From Mycobacterium sp. SMC-8 (GTDB lineage Bacteria; Actinomycetota; Actinomycetes; Mycobacteriales; Mycobacteriaceae): a stretch of DNA of 64,000 bases. The notes under the pieces were generated by a model. The model saw nothing but the letters and a program-made list of their open reading frames with translations, searched no databases and was not told where the DNA came from. Positions 24,284-35,023 of the stretch are shown here, piece by piece. The number at the start of each line of letters is the position of its first letter. Positions within the stretch are counted from its first letter, which is position 1. A program made the translations under genes and the position numbers. The stretch is taken from positions 2,108,001 to 2,172,000 of the forward strand of contig NZ_CP079865.1 of the NCBI RefSeq assembly GCF_025263565.1. Direction: 5' to 3'.

Positions 24284-24907
24284 TCAGAGTCCGCCTCGGG
24301 CGTTCTTGAGTCTTTCCACCAGGTCGGGGGCGCCGTCGAGCTGCACCCTCGCCTCGTCGCGGCCCGCCGCGAACATCAGCAGCTCCCCGGGGTCGCCGGT
24401 GACCGTCACCTGGGGGCCGCGGCCCGCGGTGGCCACCGTCTCGCCCTGCGGGGTGCGGAACACCACATGCGCGGGAGCCTTGCGCAGCGTCATCCTGGCC
24501 ATCATCGCGATCGGTCGGCGCAACGCAGAGGTGGTCTGCTCGTCAAGCGGCCTGGGTTCCCAACCCGGGCGGGCCCGGCGCACGTCCTCGTGGTGGATGA
24601 ACATCTCGGCGACGTTGGCGATGGGATCCAGAAGTTTGAACGGCGAGTACAGCGGTGGGCCCTCCGCGACCTGATCCAGCAGCGCGTCCCAGTCGGTGGA
24701 CGCGGCCACCCGTTTCTGCACCCGCTCGGTGTAGTCGGCGAACGCCGGGATCATGATGCCCGGGGACGCGTCGAGCCGGCGTTCCCGTACCACCAGGTGA
24801 GCGGTGAGATCCCGCACGTCCCATCCTTCGCACAGCGTCGGGGCATCCGGCGGGGCGTCGCGGAAGGTGGCCACCAGGGCCGCCCGTTCACGTTGCGCAA
24901 CGGTCAT
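24284..24907 (-). CDS. TIGR03085-type DinB-like metal-binding protein
   Basis: A 207-aa protein of the mycothiol-dependent maleylpyruvate isomerase/DinB fold. TLCEGWDVRDLTAHLVVRER carries the first conserved Trp, Asp and His, and EMFIHHEDVRRAR the second His pair, which together would bind a divalent metal. Members of this actinobacterial family are common but mostly uncharacterised; some use mycothiol. Start: ATG with GGGAA upstream. Confidence 0.82.
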   Translation of the reverse strand: MTVAQRERAALVATFRDAPPDAPTLCEGWDVRDLTAHLVVRERRLDASPGIMIPAFADYTERVQKRVAASTDWDALLDQVAEGPPLYSPFKLLDPIANVAEMFIHHEDVRRARPGWEPRPLDEQTTSALRRPIAMMARMTLRKAPAHVVFRTPQGETVATAGRGPQVTVTGDPGELLMFAAGRDEARVQLDGAPDLVERLKNARGGL

Positions 24908-25030
24908 GTCAGTTCGTTCCCTTCTGCGGCCCGTCGGCCGGTTCCAAAAGAGTGCGGGACACGACCAGTATGGCCGCGCGAGATCGCCTGAAGTCCTGGG
25001 ACTTTCAATCGGTCGTTCGCACCCCGGTAC

Positions 25031-25579
25031 TCAGAAGCTCTCGACGCCCTCCACACGCACCACCATGCCGTGACCGGTGCTGTCGTTGGTGAACCGGGTG
25101 CCGTCTTGGCCGGCGTCGATCGTCCACCCCACCGCCGAATAGGTGCGGTAGTCCAGGGTCACCGCCGGGATATCGCCCAGATTGCCCAGCACCCAGCTCA
25201 ATTCGCCGTCGGCGCGCAGGCGCACCCCGTTGGCCGGCAGACCGTCGATCTGCGGTGCGTCGGTGAAAGCCGACTCGCAGCCGACCTCGCTCTGGTTGAG
25301 CTGGCATCGGGTCTTGCCGCTCTTGGTCTGGATGAACACATAGCCGTTCTGCGGCTGGAGCACCTCACCGCCCGACGGGCGCGGCGGTGTCGACGGTGCA
25401 GGACGGGTCGTGGTGGGCGGCGGTGTGGTACTCGGACGGCTTGGCCGGGTGGTCGGAAACTCCGGTTCGCTGTGGGAGTCGGGTTCCCGCGTCGCGGTGC
25501 CCTCGACCGCTGACTGGCAGCCGACGAGCGCGACTGCGCATGCCAGCGCCGTCGCGGCCAGGGCCACCTGAGTCCTCAT
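25031..25579 (-). CDS. LpqJ-like lipoprotein
   Basis: A 182-aa lipoprotein. The signal peptide ends in the lipobox VALVGC at about residue 21. A Thr/Pro/Ser linker (about residues 40-70) leads to a C-terminal domain with two cysteines (TRCQLNQ, VGCESAF) that may form a disulfide. Position downstream of iniC and strand match lpqJ (Rv0344c) of M. tuberculosis, and the size is similar. The function of LpqJ is unknown. The Thr/Pro linker is a possible glycosylation site. Confidence 0.8.
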   Translation of the reverse strand: MRTQVALAATALACAVALVGCQSAVEGTATREPDSHSEPEFPTTRPSRPSTTPPPTTTRPAPSTPPRPSGGEVLQPQNGYVFIQTKSGKTRCQLNQSEVGCESAFTDAPQIDGLPANGVRLRADGELSWVLGNLGDIPAVTLDYRTYSAVGWTIDAGQDGTRFTNDSTGHGMVVRVEGVESF

Positions 25580-25683
25580 TGCCCCTCAGCGTACGCAGCT
25601 GTGGCGCATGGGACGGGAGTGACTCGCGGTGGCTGTGCTCGTAGGGGGGTCCGATGTCGACTCGGATCGGTAACATCACCCCC

Positions 25684-26106
25684 ATGTCGCACGAGGGCCA
25701 GCCGGTCTCGATCCTGTCGGTCTCGGAGTGCTGGGATCTGCTGGCCGGGGCGCCCCTCGGGCGGCTGGTCACCTGCGTCGACGGGGAACCGTACATCTTC
25801 CCGATCAACTTCGCTGTCCAGAACCGCACCGTGTTGTTCAGCACCGCGGAGGGCACCAAGCTGATCGCGGCGGCGATCAGCAAGGAGGTGCTCTTCGAGG
25901 CCGACGGCTACAACAGCGCCGAGGGCTGGAGCGTGATCGTCAAGGGACCCTCGCGCTCGTTGCGGACCGACGAGGAGATCGCCGAGGCCGAGTGCGCGGG
26001 CCTGATGCCATGGACGGCGACGGTGAAGACCCATTTCGTGCGGATCCGCCCGTTCATCGTCAGCGGTCGGCGGTTCGTCTTCGGCGCCGCCCCCGACGGA
26101 AATTAG
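25684..26106 (+). CDS. Pyridoxamine 5'-phosphate oxidase-family (flavin split-barrel) protein
   Basis: A 140-aa protein with the split-barrel pattern: ILSVSECWDLLAGAPLGRL, DGEPYIFPINFAVQNRT and FSTAEGTKL. Small proteins of this family bind flavin, F420 or heme. The ATG at 25684 is chosen because TAACAT ends seven bases upstream, fitting a leaderless message; an in-frame ATG at 25654 is the longer alternative. Its role beside dnaK is unclear. Confidence 0.8.
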   Translation: MSHEGQPVSILSVSECWDLLAGAPLGRLVTCVDGEPYIFPINFAVQNRTVLFSTAEGTKLIAAAISKEVLFEADGYNSAEGWSVIVKGPSRSLRTDEEIAEAECAGLMPWTATVKTHFVRIRPFIVSGRRFVFGAAPDGN

Positions 26107-26149
26107 CCGGGTACACCCAGGCCCCTTCGCAGTTCTCGATCCGCACCCG

Positions 26150-26176
26150 GGAACAAATCCCCGGGCCGGGCTCGTT
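26150..26176 (+). promoter_or_regulatory. SigH/SigE-type promoter upstream of dnaK
   Basis: GGAAC (26150-26154), an 18-base spacer and CGTT (26173-26176) match the consensus for the stress sigma factors SigH and SigE. Transcription would start a few bases before the first HspR site. Confidence 0.6.
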
Positions 26177-26188
26177 CATCTTTCGATA

Positions 26189-26209
26189 GTTGAGTGAACT
26201 TGACTCAAG
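26189..26209 (+). promoter_or_regulatory. HAIR element 1 (HspR operator) of dnaK
   Basis: GTTGAGT-N7-ACTCAAG differs from the HAIR consensus CTTGAGT-N7-ACTCAAG at one position. HspR, encoded at the end of this operon, binds such sites with DnaK as co-repressor. Confidence 0.9.
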
Positions 26210-26243
26210 TCTGGGTTGACAGAGACGTGTCGAAAAGAGCAGT

Positions 26244-26264
26244 CTTGAGTCCGGTGCACTCAGT
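26244..26264 (+). promoter_or_regulatory. HAIR element 2 (HspR operator) of dnaK
   Basis: CTTGAGT-N7-ACTCAGT, with the left half perfect. It lies 32 bases before the dnaK ATG. A possible vegetative -35 (TTGACA, 26216-26221) lies between the two HAIR elements, so both sites would block that promoter. Confidence 0.85.
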
Positions 26265-26296
26265 CCGATGAAACGTCTACTCAGGAGGCAGCAACT

Positions 26297-28173
<1,877 letters not shown>

Positions 28174-28177
<4 letters not shown>

Positions 28178-28803
28178 GCGATCCAGTCGACAGAGAAGAA
28201 CCCATCACGGTCACCGACAAACGGCGCATCGACCCGCAGACCGGGCAGGTGCGCGAGACTCCGGCAGCCGGGCCGGCCCCCAGTGGGCCGGCGCCGGCGG
28301 GGTCGGCCGGTGAGTCGGCGGTCGAAGCCGAGGAAGCCGGCAAGGCGGCAGAGCTGCTCGCCGACCTGCAACGGGTACAGGCCGACTTCACCAACTACCG
28401 CAAGCGTTCGCTGCGCGACCAGCAGATGATCGCCGACCGGGCCAAGGCCACGGTGATCAGCCAGTTGCTGCCCATCCTCGACGACCTCGACCGGGCACGC
28501 AGCCACGGAGACCTGGAGTCCGGGCCGCTACGGGCCGTCGCGGACAAGCTGGTCTCCACGCTCGAGGGGCTGGGCCTGACCGGCTTCGGCGAAGAGGGTG
28601 AGGAGTTCGATCCCGCGCTGCACGAGGCCGTGCAGCACGAGGGCGAGGGCACTCATCCGGTGGTCGGCAACGTGATGCGGCGCGGCTACAAAGTCGGCGA
28701 ACAGGTCGTCCGCCACGCGATGGTGGGCGTCGTCGACACCGTTCCCGACGCGTCCGAGGCCGAGAATGCCGACGCCGCGCCGGAACAACCCTCACAATCG
28801 TGA
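28174..28803 (+). CDS. grpE: GrpE, nucleotide exchange factor for DnaK
   Basis: A 209-aa protein. The long N-terminal helix includes [18 protein letters not shown], and the C-terminal beta domain has [10 protein letters not shown] and [16 protein letters not shown]. It drives ADP release from DnaK. An N-terminal Ala/Pro/Gly-rich stretch precedes the helix. The GTG start overlaps the dnaK stop. Confidence 0.98.
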
Positions 28804-28848
28804 GAATCGACCAGCAACCGTGACAAGAAGGTAAGGAGGTGACGCACC

Positions 28849-30030
28849 ATGGCCCAACGCGAGTGGGTTGAGAAGGACTTCTACAAAGTGCTCGGCGTCG
28901 CTTCCGATGCCGACGAGAAGGAGATCAAGCGGGCCGCCCGCAAGATCCTCGCGGAGAACCACCCCGACCGGAATCCGGGCAACACCGAAGCCGAGGAGCG
29001 CTACAAGACTGCCTCCGAAGCCAAAGAGGTGCTCACCGATCCCGCGAAACGCAAGGAGTACGACGAGACCCGCCGGCTGTTCGCAGGCGGCGGGTTCGGT
29101 CGCGGCCGCTTCAGTGGCGGCGGGGGGTTCGGCGGCTTCGGTGGCAGCGACGGCACGGAGTTCAACCTCAACGATCTGTTCGACGCCGCCGGCCAGGCCG
29201 GCGGCGCCAACATCGGGGATCTCTTCGGTGGGCTGTTCGGCCGTGGCGCCCAGCAGCCGCGGCCGTCGCGGCCCCGCCGCGGTAACGACCTGGAGACCGA
29301 GACCTCGCTCAGTTTCCTGGAGGCCACCAAGGGTGTGGCGATGCCGTTGCGGCTCACCAGCCCGGCCCCGTGCACGAACTGCCATGGCAGCGGCGCACGT
29401 CCGGGAACCAGCCCGAAGGTGTGCCCGAACTGCAACGGGGCCGGCGTCGTCAGCCGCAACCAGGGCGCGTTCGGATTCTCCGAGCCATGCACCGAATGCC
29501 GGGGCAGCGGCTCGATCATCGAGAACCCGTGCGACGAATGCCGGGGCACCGGGGTGACCACCCGCACGCGCACCATCAACGTGCGGATCCCGCCGGGCGT
29601 GGAGGACGGGCAGCGGATCAGGCTGGCCGGCCAGGGCGAGGCCGGGTTGCGCGGGGCGCCGTCGGGCGACCTCTACGTGACCGTCCACGTCAAGCCGGAC
29701 AAGGTCTTCGGCCGCAACGGCGACGACCTGACGGTCACCGTCCCGGTCAGTTTCCACGAACTCGCGTTGGGGACAACGCTTTCGGTTCCGACTCTGGAGG
29801 GCAAGGTGGGTGTCCGGGTGCCGAAGGGCACCTCCGACGGCCGCATCCTGCGGGTCCGCGGCCGGGGCGTCCCGAAGCGTTCCGGGGGCCACGGCGACCT
29901 GCTGGTCACCGTGAAGGTCGCTGTGCCGCCGAACCTCGAAGGCGAGGCCGCAGAGGCACTGGAGGCGTACGCGAAAGCTGAACGCGCCAGCGGTTTCGAC
30001 CCGCGGGCGGGATGGGCCGGTGCGCTGTGA
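28849..30030 (+). CDS. dnaJ1: DnaJ1, Hsp40 co-chaperone
   Basis: A 393-aa type I Hsp40. It has a J domain with NHPDRNPG (about residues 42-49), a Gly/Phe-rich linker (about 77-130), four zinc-binding repeats (CTNCHGSG, CPNCNGAG, CTECRGSG, CDECRGTG) and C-terminal client-binding domains. It delivers unfolded proteins to DnaK and stimulates its ATPase. A strong ribosome site (GGAGG) lies nine bases before the ATG. Its stop overlaps the hspR start as GTGA. Confidence 0.98.
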   Translation: MAQREWVEKDFYKVLGVASDADEKEIKRAARKILAENHPDRNPGNTEAEERYKTASEAKEVLTDPAKRKEYDETRRLFAGGGFGRGRFSGGGGFGGFGGSDGTEFNLNDLFDAAGQAGGANIGDLFGGLFGRGAQQPRPSRPRRGNDLETETSLSFLEATKGVAMPLRLTSPAPCTNCHGSGARPGTSPKVCPNCNGAGVVSRNQGAFGFSEPCTECRGSGSIIENPCDECRGTGVTTRTRTINVRIPPGVEDGQRIRLAGQGEAGLRGAPSGDLYVTVHVKPDKVFGRNGDDLTVTVPVSFHELALGTTLSVPTLEGKVGVRVPKGTSDGRILRVRGRGVPKRSGGHGDLLVTVKVAVPPNLEGEAAEALEAYAKAERASGFDPRAGWAGAL

Positions 30031-30404
30031 GCGCCGGCCGGTCCAGCCGTAACGAGGAGGCCAGGACCTTCCTGATCTCGGTGGCCGCCGAGCTGGCCGG
30101 TATGCACGCGCAGACACTGCGTACCTACGACCGGCTCGGTTTGGTCAGCCCGCAGCGCAGTTCCGGTGGCGGACGGCGTTATTCGCAACGTGACGTGGAG
30201 CTGCTGCGCGAGGTGCAGCGGCTGTCACAGGACGAAGGGGTCAATCTCGCCGGGATCAAACGCATCATCGAGCTGACCAATCAGGTCGAGGCGCTTCAGG
30301 CCCGGGTGCGAGAGCTCAGCGAGGAAGTGGAGCACCTGCGGGCCCAGCCGCGCGCCAAGAGCACCGCGCTGGTGGTGTGGCAGCCGCGCAACAAGCGCTC
30401 GTAG
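30027..30404 (+). CDS. hspR: HspR, MerR-family heat-shock repressor
   Basis: A 125-aa MerR-type regulator. The DNA-binding part reads FLISVAAELAGMHAQTLRTY followed by RRYSQRDVELL, then a coiled-coil dimerisation helix rich in Glu and a basic C-terminus. It binds HAIR elements upstream of dnaK and clpB, both present in this window, and releases them on heat shock. The GTG at 30027 is preferred over a GTG-like start further upstream because it overlaps the dnaJ1 stop and gives the expected length. Confidence 0.97.
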   Translation: MSAGRSSRNEEARTFLISVAAELAGMHAQTLRTYDRLGLVSPQRSSGGGRRYSQRDVELLREVQRLSQDEGVNLAGIKRIIELTNQVEALQARVRELSEEVEHLRAQPRAKSTALVVWQPRNKRS

Positions 30405-30433
30405 TCCGGGGCTCTCGCGCCGCACCCCGAACC

Positions 30434-30494
30434 GCCGAAATCGCATTCCACGCGGCCTTTTTCGCGATGTGCCCGCAGGGAATGCGATTTCGGC
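30434..30494. repeat. Inverted-repeat element after hspR (copy 1)
   Basis: A perfect 16-base inverted repeat (GCCGAAATCGCATTCC and its complement) with a 29-base centre, located between convergent hspR and the epimerase gene. A related element with the same core CGAAATCGC[AG]TTCC lies after clpB (43560-43616). A short T run (30457-30462) lies inside the centre. Confidence 0.8.
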
Positions 30495-30520
30495 CTTTTG
30501 GAAGTCAGGGCACCTTGGGG

Positions 30521-31423
30521 TCAGGCGACCTTGATCCGGAACCGGGCCACCGCGGACTCGCCGGGCCGCACCTCGCGGTAACCGCCCTTGCGCAGTGCGT
30601 CGGTGGGGGCCGCCATCGGCTCGAAGCACACCACGTCGTCGTTGCCCGGGGCGAAGACCTGTGCGGCGGTGAACCCTTCGTCGAAATGCACCTCGATCCG
30701 CCGCCCGCCGCCGGACAGCGCGAACATCGACCCGGGTGCGACCTCGTCGTAGCCGTCGTCGATCACCGTGTCGCCCAGCGTCTCGGAGTGGGCCGGCCGG
30801 TCCTCCATGAGCCCCGTCGGGATGCCCCACGCGTTGACCGGGCGGTACCGCATAGGCGGTGTCTCGATCTGCCACTGCGCACGCGGCACGTCGGGCAGTT
30901 GTAGGTAGGGATGGAAGCCGAAGCACAGCGGCACCCGGGACCCGGTCGTCGCTGTGACCGTGGTGGTGACGGTGAGTGTGCGGTCGCGCAGTGTCATGTC
31001 CAGGGTGAGCAGGTGCGGGAACGGGAAGCTGGCCAGCAGGCCGGGCCGCGCCGCGAAATCCAGTTCGGCGCTCAGCTGCGACTCCAGCATCGTGGTGACG
31101 GTCCAGTCGTCATAGGCGGCCAGGATGCCGTGGATCGGGACCCCGTGCTCGTCGGTGCGCACGCCCCCGGTGCCCGGGGTCAGCGTCACCACCGCGCCGT
31201 CCACCCCGTAACCGTTGCTGCTGAGGCGGTTGGCCCACGGGTAGAGGATCGGGATCCCCATGGTCTTGTGGTTCGACACGTAGGCGTACAGACCGCGGCG
31301 CTGGCCGAGCAGCTCGACCCCGTCGTCGGACAGCGAGGTGCCGACCATGCCGGCGCCCGGAGCGTAGGTCGCGGTCAGCGGGGACGACGGATCACGCAGC
31401 GTGACGGTTTCGAACGCGTCCAT
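30521..31423 (-). CDS. Aldose 1-epimerase family protein
   Basis: A 300-aa galactose-mutarotase-like protein. Supporting motifs are ILYPWANRLSSN, VPIHGILA (with the conserved His), CFGFHPYLQLP (second His) and the Glu in VVCFEPMAAP. Such enzymes interconvert the alpha and beta forms of sugars. The start ATG is in a short context without a strong ribosome site. No sugar pathway genes are adjacent, so the substrate is unknown. Confidence 0.87.
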   Translation of the reverse strand: MDAFETVTLRDPSSPLTATYAPGAGMVGTSLSDDGVELLGQRRGLYAYVSNHKTMGIPILYPWANRLSSNGYGVDGAVVTLTPGTGGVRTDEHGVPIHGILAAYDDWTVTTMLESQLSAELDFAARPGLLASFPFPHLLTLDMTLRDRTLTVTTTVTATTGSRVPLCFGFHPYLQLPDVPRAQWQIETPPMRYRPVNAWGIPTGLMEDRPAHSETLGDTVIDDGYDEVAPGSMFALSGGGRRIEVHFDEGFTAAQVFAPGNDDVVCFEPMAAPTDALRKGGYREVRPGESAVARFRIKVA

Positions 31424-31447
31424 GGCTGCGATCCTGCCATGCGTTGT

Positions 31448-32614
31448 TCAGCCCGCCAGCGGGTCGTGCTGGATCCGTTCGGCGGGGGCACCTTTGGCGA
31501 TCAGGGCCGCCTTGGTGGCCCGCACCATCTCCGGCCGTCCGCAGAGCAGGATCTGCCGGTCGCCCCAGTTGCCGTACCGCGTCACGACCTCGGGCAGCAG
31601 ACCGGTCTGGCGCACATGCAGTCCGCGGGGCGGGGTTGGGTCGGGGAAGTGCGCCGCCCACGGCGGGTCGAAGTTCAGCTCCGAAACCGGTGTGACCGAC
31701 AGCCACGGATTGGTCGACGCGATCTCCCACAGCGTGCGCAGGTCGTAGAGCTCGCACGGGTACTTGGCGCCGAAGAACAGGTGCACCCGCGGGTTCTCAC
31801 CGAACCGGGTCAGGTCCATGATCAACGTCCGCAGCGGCGCCAGGCCGGTGCTGCCGGCGACCATGAGCACATCCCCCGCGGCCCGGTCGATCTCCATCGC
31901 GCCGTGCGGATTGGCAACCCGCCAGCGGTCACCGGGCCGGGTCTCTCCGACGACGGCGGTGCTGACCATGCCTCCGGCGACCGAGCGGACGTGGAACTCG
32001 AGGTAGCCCTGCGGGTCGGCCGGGATCGCCGGGCTCAGGTAGCGCCACCGGCGCGGCCACTGCGGCACCTGCACGGGCACGTACTGACCGGGGTGGTAGG
32101 CCAGCGCATGGTCCATCTTGAGCCGGACGACCGAGACGTCGCGGGTGGGCCGGAGGTGTTCGAGCACGGTGCCGTCGCAGAACGGGGGGCTGGTCTCGGC
32201 GTCGGCCGCACCGCTCATCACCCCGACGACGAGCTGAACGACGTCGTCGACGGCTTCGGCGAGCCGACGGTCCCACTGCTCCACCAGCGCCTTGCGCAGC
32301 GTGTCCAGCAGCGCTTGCTGCATAGTCGCGTAATGCGCCTGTGTGACACCGTACTTGCGGTGGTCGCGGCCGAGCTGGGCCAGGAACGCGACGGGCTCCT
32401 CGGCGCGCTGGGCGATGAGCTCGTCGCACAGCCAGCACATGGCTTGCGCGAAGACCTGGCGTTGCTTCTCCATGTCCGGGGGGAACAGGTCGCGCGCGGA
32501 CAGGTCCGCGGCGAACCATCGGGTATAGAAGTCGGCGATCAGCGACTCGGAGCCGCGGTCGAAGTCGAACGCCTCCCGCAGGATGCGCATCGATTCGCGG
32601 TCTTCGAGTCCCAC
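31448..32614 (-). CDS. Type II flavohemoglobin (Rv0385 homologue)
   Basis: A 388-aa protein with an N-terminal globin domain (about 1-140) and a C-terminal FAD/NAD reductase part: RWRYLSPA in the FAD position, GSTGLAPLRTLI for NAD, and LLCGRPEMVRA near the end. The M. tuberculosis homologue Rv0385 belongs to type II flavohemoglobins, which lack strong NO dioxygenase activity and have been linked to D-lactate oxidation. In M. tuberculosis it is next to clpB; here about 8 kb of other genes lie between. Confidence 0.87.
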   Translation of the reverse strand: MGLEDRESMRILREAFDFDRGSESLIADFYTRWFAADLSARDLFPPDMEKQRQVFAQAMCWLCDELIAQRAEEPVAFLAQLGRDHRKYGVTQAHYATMQQALLDTLRKALVEQWDRRLAEAVDDVVQLVVGVMSGAADAETSPPFCDGTVLEHLRPTRDVSVVRLKMDHALAYHPGQYVPVQVPQWPRRWRYLSPAIPADPQGYLEFHVRSVAGGMVSTAVVGETRPGDRWRVANPHGAMEIDRAAGDVLMVAGSTGLAPLRTLIMDLTRFGENPRVHLFFGAKYPCELYDLRTLWEIASTNPWLSVTPVSELNFDPPWAAHFPDPTPPRGLHVRQTGLLPEVVTRYGNWGDRQILLCGRPEMVRATKAALIAKGAPAERIQHDPLAG

Positions 32615-32625
32615 GCCGCACGATC

Positions 32626-33624
32626 CTAAGTCACGTCGGCGCCTGCGGTCCTGTCGCGAACGGCGGCGACCGCCACCAGCGCTGCGCCGGCCAGTGCCCA
32701 GCAGGTCAGCACGATGACGGCGGTTGTGGCGCCGGCGCCGCCGAAGCTCGCCGTCGACCGCAACAGCGTCGCGGTCGCGCCTTGCGGAAGCAGCTGGCCG
32801 AACTGGCCCCAGCCGGCGGGCAGCATCTCCGGGGCGCCGGCCAGACCCGACAACGGGTTGCCCACCAGCAGCGCGAGCAGGGCACCGGCGGCCAGGCCCG
32901 CTCTGCCGAACAGCGAGCCGAGGCCGAAGATGAACAGCAGCGTCGCGGCCACCCCGAGCGTGAGCCCGGCGGCCACACCCCAGAAGTTCGCGTCGATCGA
33001 ACCGAGGACGAATCGCAGCAGCGCGGCGATGGTGACTCCGGCGACGGCAGAGAACACCACGGCGGCGGCGAAGCCGGTCCAGATCTCGCGCCGCAGCGCC
33101 AGCACCAGCGCGATGGCGGGCAGAATCCCAGCCAGCGTGATCGGCAGCGCCGACGCGGCCAGACCCGCGCCGCGGGGATCCCGGGCGGTGGGAGGGGCGA
33201 GGTCTTCGGTGCGCACCGGTGTGCCGGTCTGCCGTCCCAGCTCAGCGCCCAGCTGGGTCAGCAACTGCGCGACCGCCGGGCTGCCGCCGCTGGCGATCAA
33301 CAGCGCGGGTTGCTCACCGGGTCGTGACGGGAGCACGAACCCGCCGTAGACGTCCCGGTTCCGGATCGCGTCGCGAAGCGCGGCCTCACCAGGGTAGTAG
33401 GTCACCGCGAAGGCGCCCGGCATCTTCTCGTCGAGCATGGTGGCGATCCGGCCGCCGGCGGCTTCCGGTCCGGCCGCACCGATCGGCACGTCGTGCGGGC
33501 CTGACCGGGCCGCGGGCAGAGCGAAGGCGAGAGCCACCACCGCGAGCAGCGCGGTGATGGCGACGACGATGCCGCCGGCACGGACGGCGGCCGACGGTTC
33601 GGTGTGTGAGCGCGTCGACGTCAT
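32626..33624 (-). CDS. ABC-2/YhgE-like membrane protein
   Basis: A 332-aa protein with one N-terminal membrane segment, an outer domain of about 120 residues (ATMLDEKMPGAFAVTYYPGE and on), and then about five membrane segments. This layout resembles ABC-2-type permeases and YhgE/Pip proteins, but no ATPase gene is adjacent. It is divergent from the TetR gene at 33722, and a likely operator lies ten bases before its start, so it is probably the regulated target, perhaps an efflux component. Confidence 0.7.
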   Translation of the reverse strand: MTSTRSHTEPSAAVRAGGIVVAITALLAVVALAFALPAARSGPHDVPIGAAGPEAAGGRIATMLDEKMPGAFAVTYYPGEAALRDAIRNRDVYGGFVLPSRPGEQPALLIASGGSPAVAQLLTQLGAELGRQTGTPVRTEDLAPPTARDPRGAGLAASALPITLAGILPAIALVLALRREIWTGFAAAVVFSAVAGVTIAALLRFVLGSIDANFWGVAAGLTLGVAATLLFIFGLGSLFGRAGLAAGALLALLVGNPLSGLAGAPEMLPAGWGQFGQLLPQGATATLLRSTASFGGAGATTAVIVLTCWALAGAALVAVAAVRDRTAGADVT

Positions 33625-33633
33625 GACGGTCTC

Positions 33634-33707
33634 TTTTCATCAGTCGTTGAAATGCTGGTGAGAAGAGCGTAAGCCTGATCCGGCCGTAATTCAACGATGA
33701 TTGAAAT
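33634..33707. promoter_or_regulatory. Paired TetR operators between the permease and TetR genes
   Basis: Two imperfect palindromes, TTTTCATCAGTCGTTGAAAT (33634-33653) and AATTCAACGATGATTGAAAT (33688-33707), share the half-site TTCAACGA. The first lies just upstream of the permease start; the second overlaps the region before the TetR -10 (TAGCGT, 33710-33715). One regulator probably controls both directions. Confidence 0.65.
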
Positions 33708-33721
33708 GGTAGCGTCGGTGC

Positions 33722-34357
33722 ATGCCGCGACCAGCCGGAACAACGAGGCGCCGGGGCCGTCGTCAGGGCGAGCCGGTGTCCAGGGACGCGGTGCTGGCGG
33801 CGGCGAAGCTACGCTTCGCACGCGACGGTTACGAGAGGACCACGCTGCGCGCGATCGCCGACGACGCCCGGGTGGATCCGTCGATGGTGCTGTATCTGTT
33901 CGGTTCCAAGGAGCAGCTGTTCCGCGAGGCGCTGCGCCTGATCATCGACCCCGCGGTACTGGTCGCGGCGCTCGCCGGTTCGGATGGGGACGACGCCGAC
34001 ATCGGGACCAGGATGGTGCGGACCTATCTGGGGATCTGGGAAGCGCCCGAGAGCGCCGAGTCCATGCGCGCCATGCTCGCGTCGGCCACGTCCAATTCCG
34101 ATGCGCACGAGGCTTTCCGCACCTTCATGCAGAACTACGTGCTGACCGCGGTGTCCGGGGAGCTCGGCGGCGGTGACCAGGCCAGGCTGCGGGCGATGCT
34201 CGCGGCGAGCAGCCTGGTAGGGACCGCGCTGCTGCGGTACGTGATGAGGGTGGCGCCGCTGTCCGAACTGCCGGCCGAGGATGTGGTCAGGCTGCTGGCC
34301 CCGACCGTGACGCGGTATCTGACCGCCGATGCCGAGGAGCTGGGCCTACCCGGTTAG
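33722..34357 (+). CDS. TetR-family transcriptional regulator
   Basis: A 211-aa regulator. The N-terminal helix-turn-helix reads ERTTLRAIADDARVDPSMVL followed by YLFGSKEQLF, and the ligand-binding part is all-helical with a C-terminal domain typical of efflux-linked TetR proteins. A -10-like TAGCGT ends six bases before the ATG, so it is probably leaderless. It is divergent from the membrane protein gene at 32626 and is the likely repressor of both. The ligand is unknown. Confidence 0.9.
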   Translation: MPRPAGTTRRRGRRQGEPVSRDAVLAAAKLRFARDGYERTTLRAIADDARVDPSMVLYLFGSKEQLFREALRLIIDPAVLVAALAGSDGDDADIGTRMVRTYLGIWEAPESAESMRAMLASATSNSDAHEAFRTFMQNYVLTAVSGELGGGDQARLRAMLAASSLVGTALLRYVMRVAPLSELPAEDVVRLLAPTVTRYLTADAEELGLPG

Positions 34358-35023
34358 GGCGTGAACGCCCTTGTACAGCAACAGAAGACCGATCACGACG
34401 AGGATCGCAGCCACCAGAACCGCGTGCTGGCGCTCCATCCACGCGTTGACCCGGTTCAGCGTCGGCTCGAGGCGCCCCCCGGAGATCGCGTAGCCGAGAG
34501 TGGGAATCGCGACGGTCATGCCCGCGATCGCGACGAACCAGATCTCGGCGCCCCACACGGCCGGCGATTCCAGTCCCGCCGATCCGATCGCCAAACCCGC
34601 TGCGACACAGATGAAGAACACCTTGGGGTTGAGCACGGTCAGCGCCGCCGCCATGCCGAACGCTTGAGGTGGAGTCAGGCCGCTCATGCGCGTCATCCAT
34701 CCGGGCATGTGCTCGGACTGCTTACGCGTGGCCCAGCGGTAGGCGCCGAAGACGATCAATCCGACGCCGATGACGATGCGCAGCCACGACGCCCAGTTCG
34801 GCGGCTTGGTGCCGATCCCGCCGACCAGATCGGACAACTGCAGGAAGATCCCGGTCAGCACGGCCAGGCCGACCAGCCAGCCGATGCAGAACGCCACCCC
34901 CGCCGCGCGGGGCCGCGGACTCCGCAGCACCAGGACCGCGGGAATGATCGACAGCGGGGAGAGCGCGATGACAAGGGCGAGTGGAATGAGCTCCGTCAGA
35001 ATTGGTCCCCAGCTACCCGGCAC
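34346..35023 (-). CDS. GAP-family (Sap-like) membrane protein
   Basis: A 225-aa protein with about six membrane segments (LVIALSPLSIIPAVLVL; VAFCIGWLVGLAVLTG; FGMAAALTVLNPKVFFI). This pattern fits the GAP/Sap family, whose members help place glycopeptidolipids or sulfolipids on the mycobacterial surface, and which is also similar to LysE exporters. No lipid biosynthesis genes are next to it, so the cargo is unknown. Its 3' end overlaps that of the convergent TetR gene by 12 bases. Confidence 0.78.
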   Translation of the reverse strand: MPGSWGPILTELIPLALVIALSPLSIIPAVLVLRSPRPRAAGVAFCIGWLVGLAVLTGIFLQLSDLVGGIGTKPPNWASWLRIVIGVGLIVFGAYRWATRKQSEHMPGWMTRMSGLTPPQAFGMAAALTVLNPKVFFICVAAGLAIGSAGLESPAVWGAEIWFVAIAGMTVAIPTLGYAISGGRLEPTLNRVNAWMERQHAVLVAAILVVIGLLLLYKGVHALTG

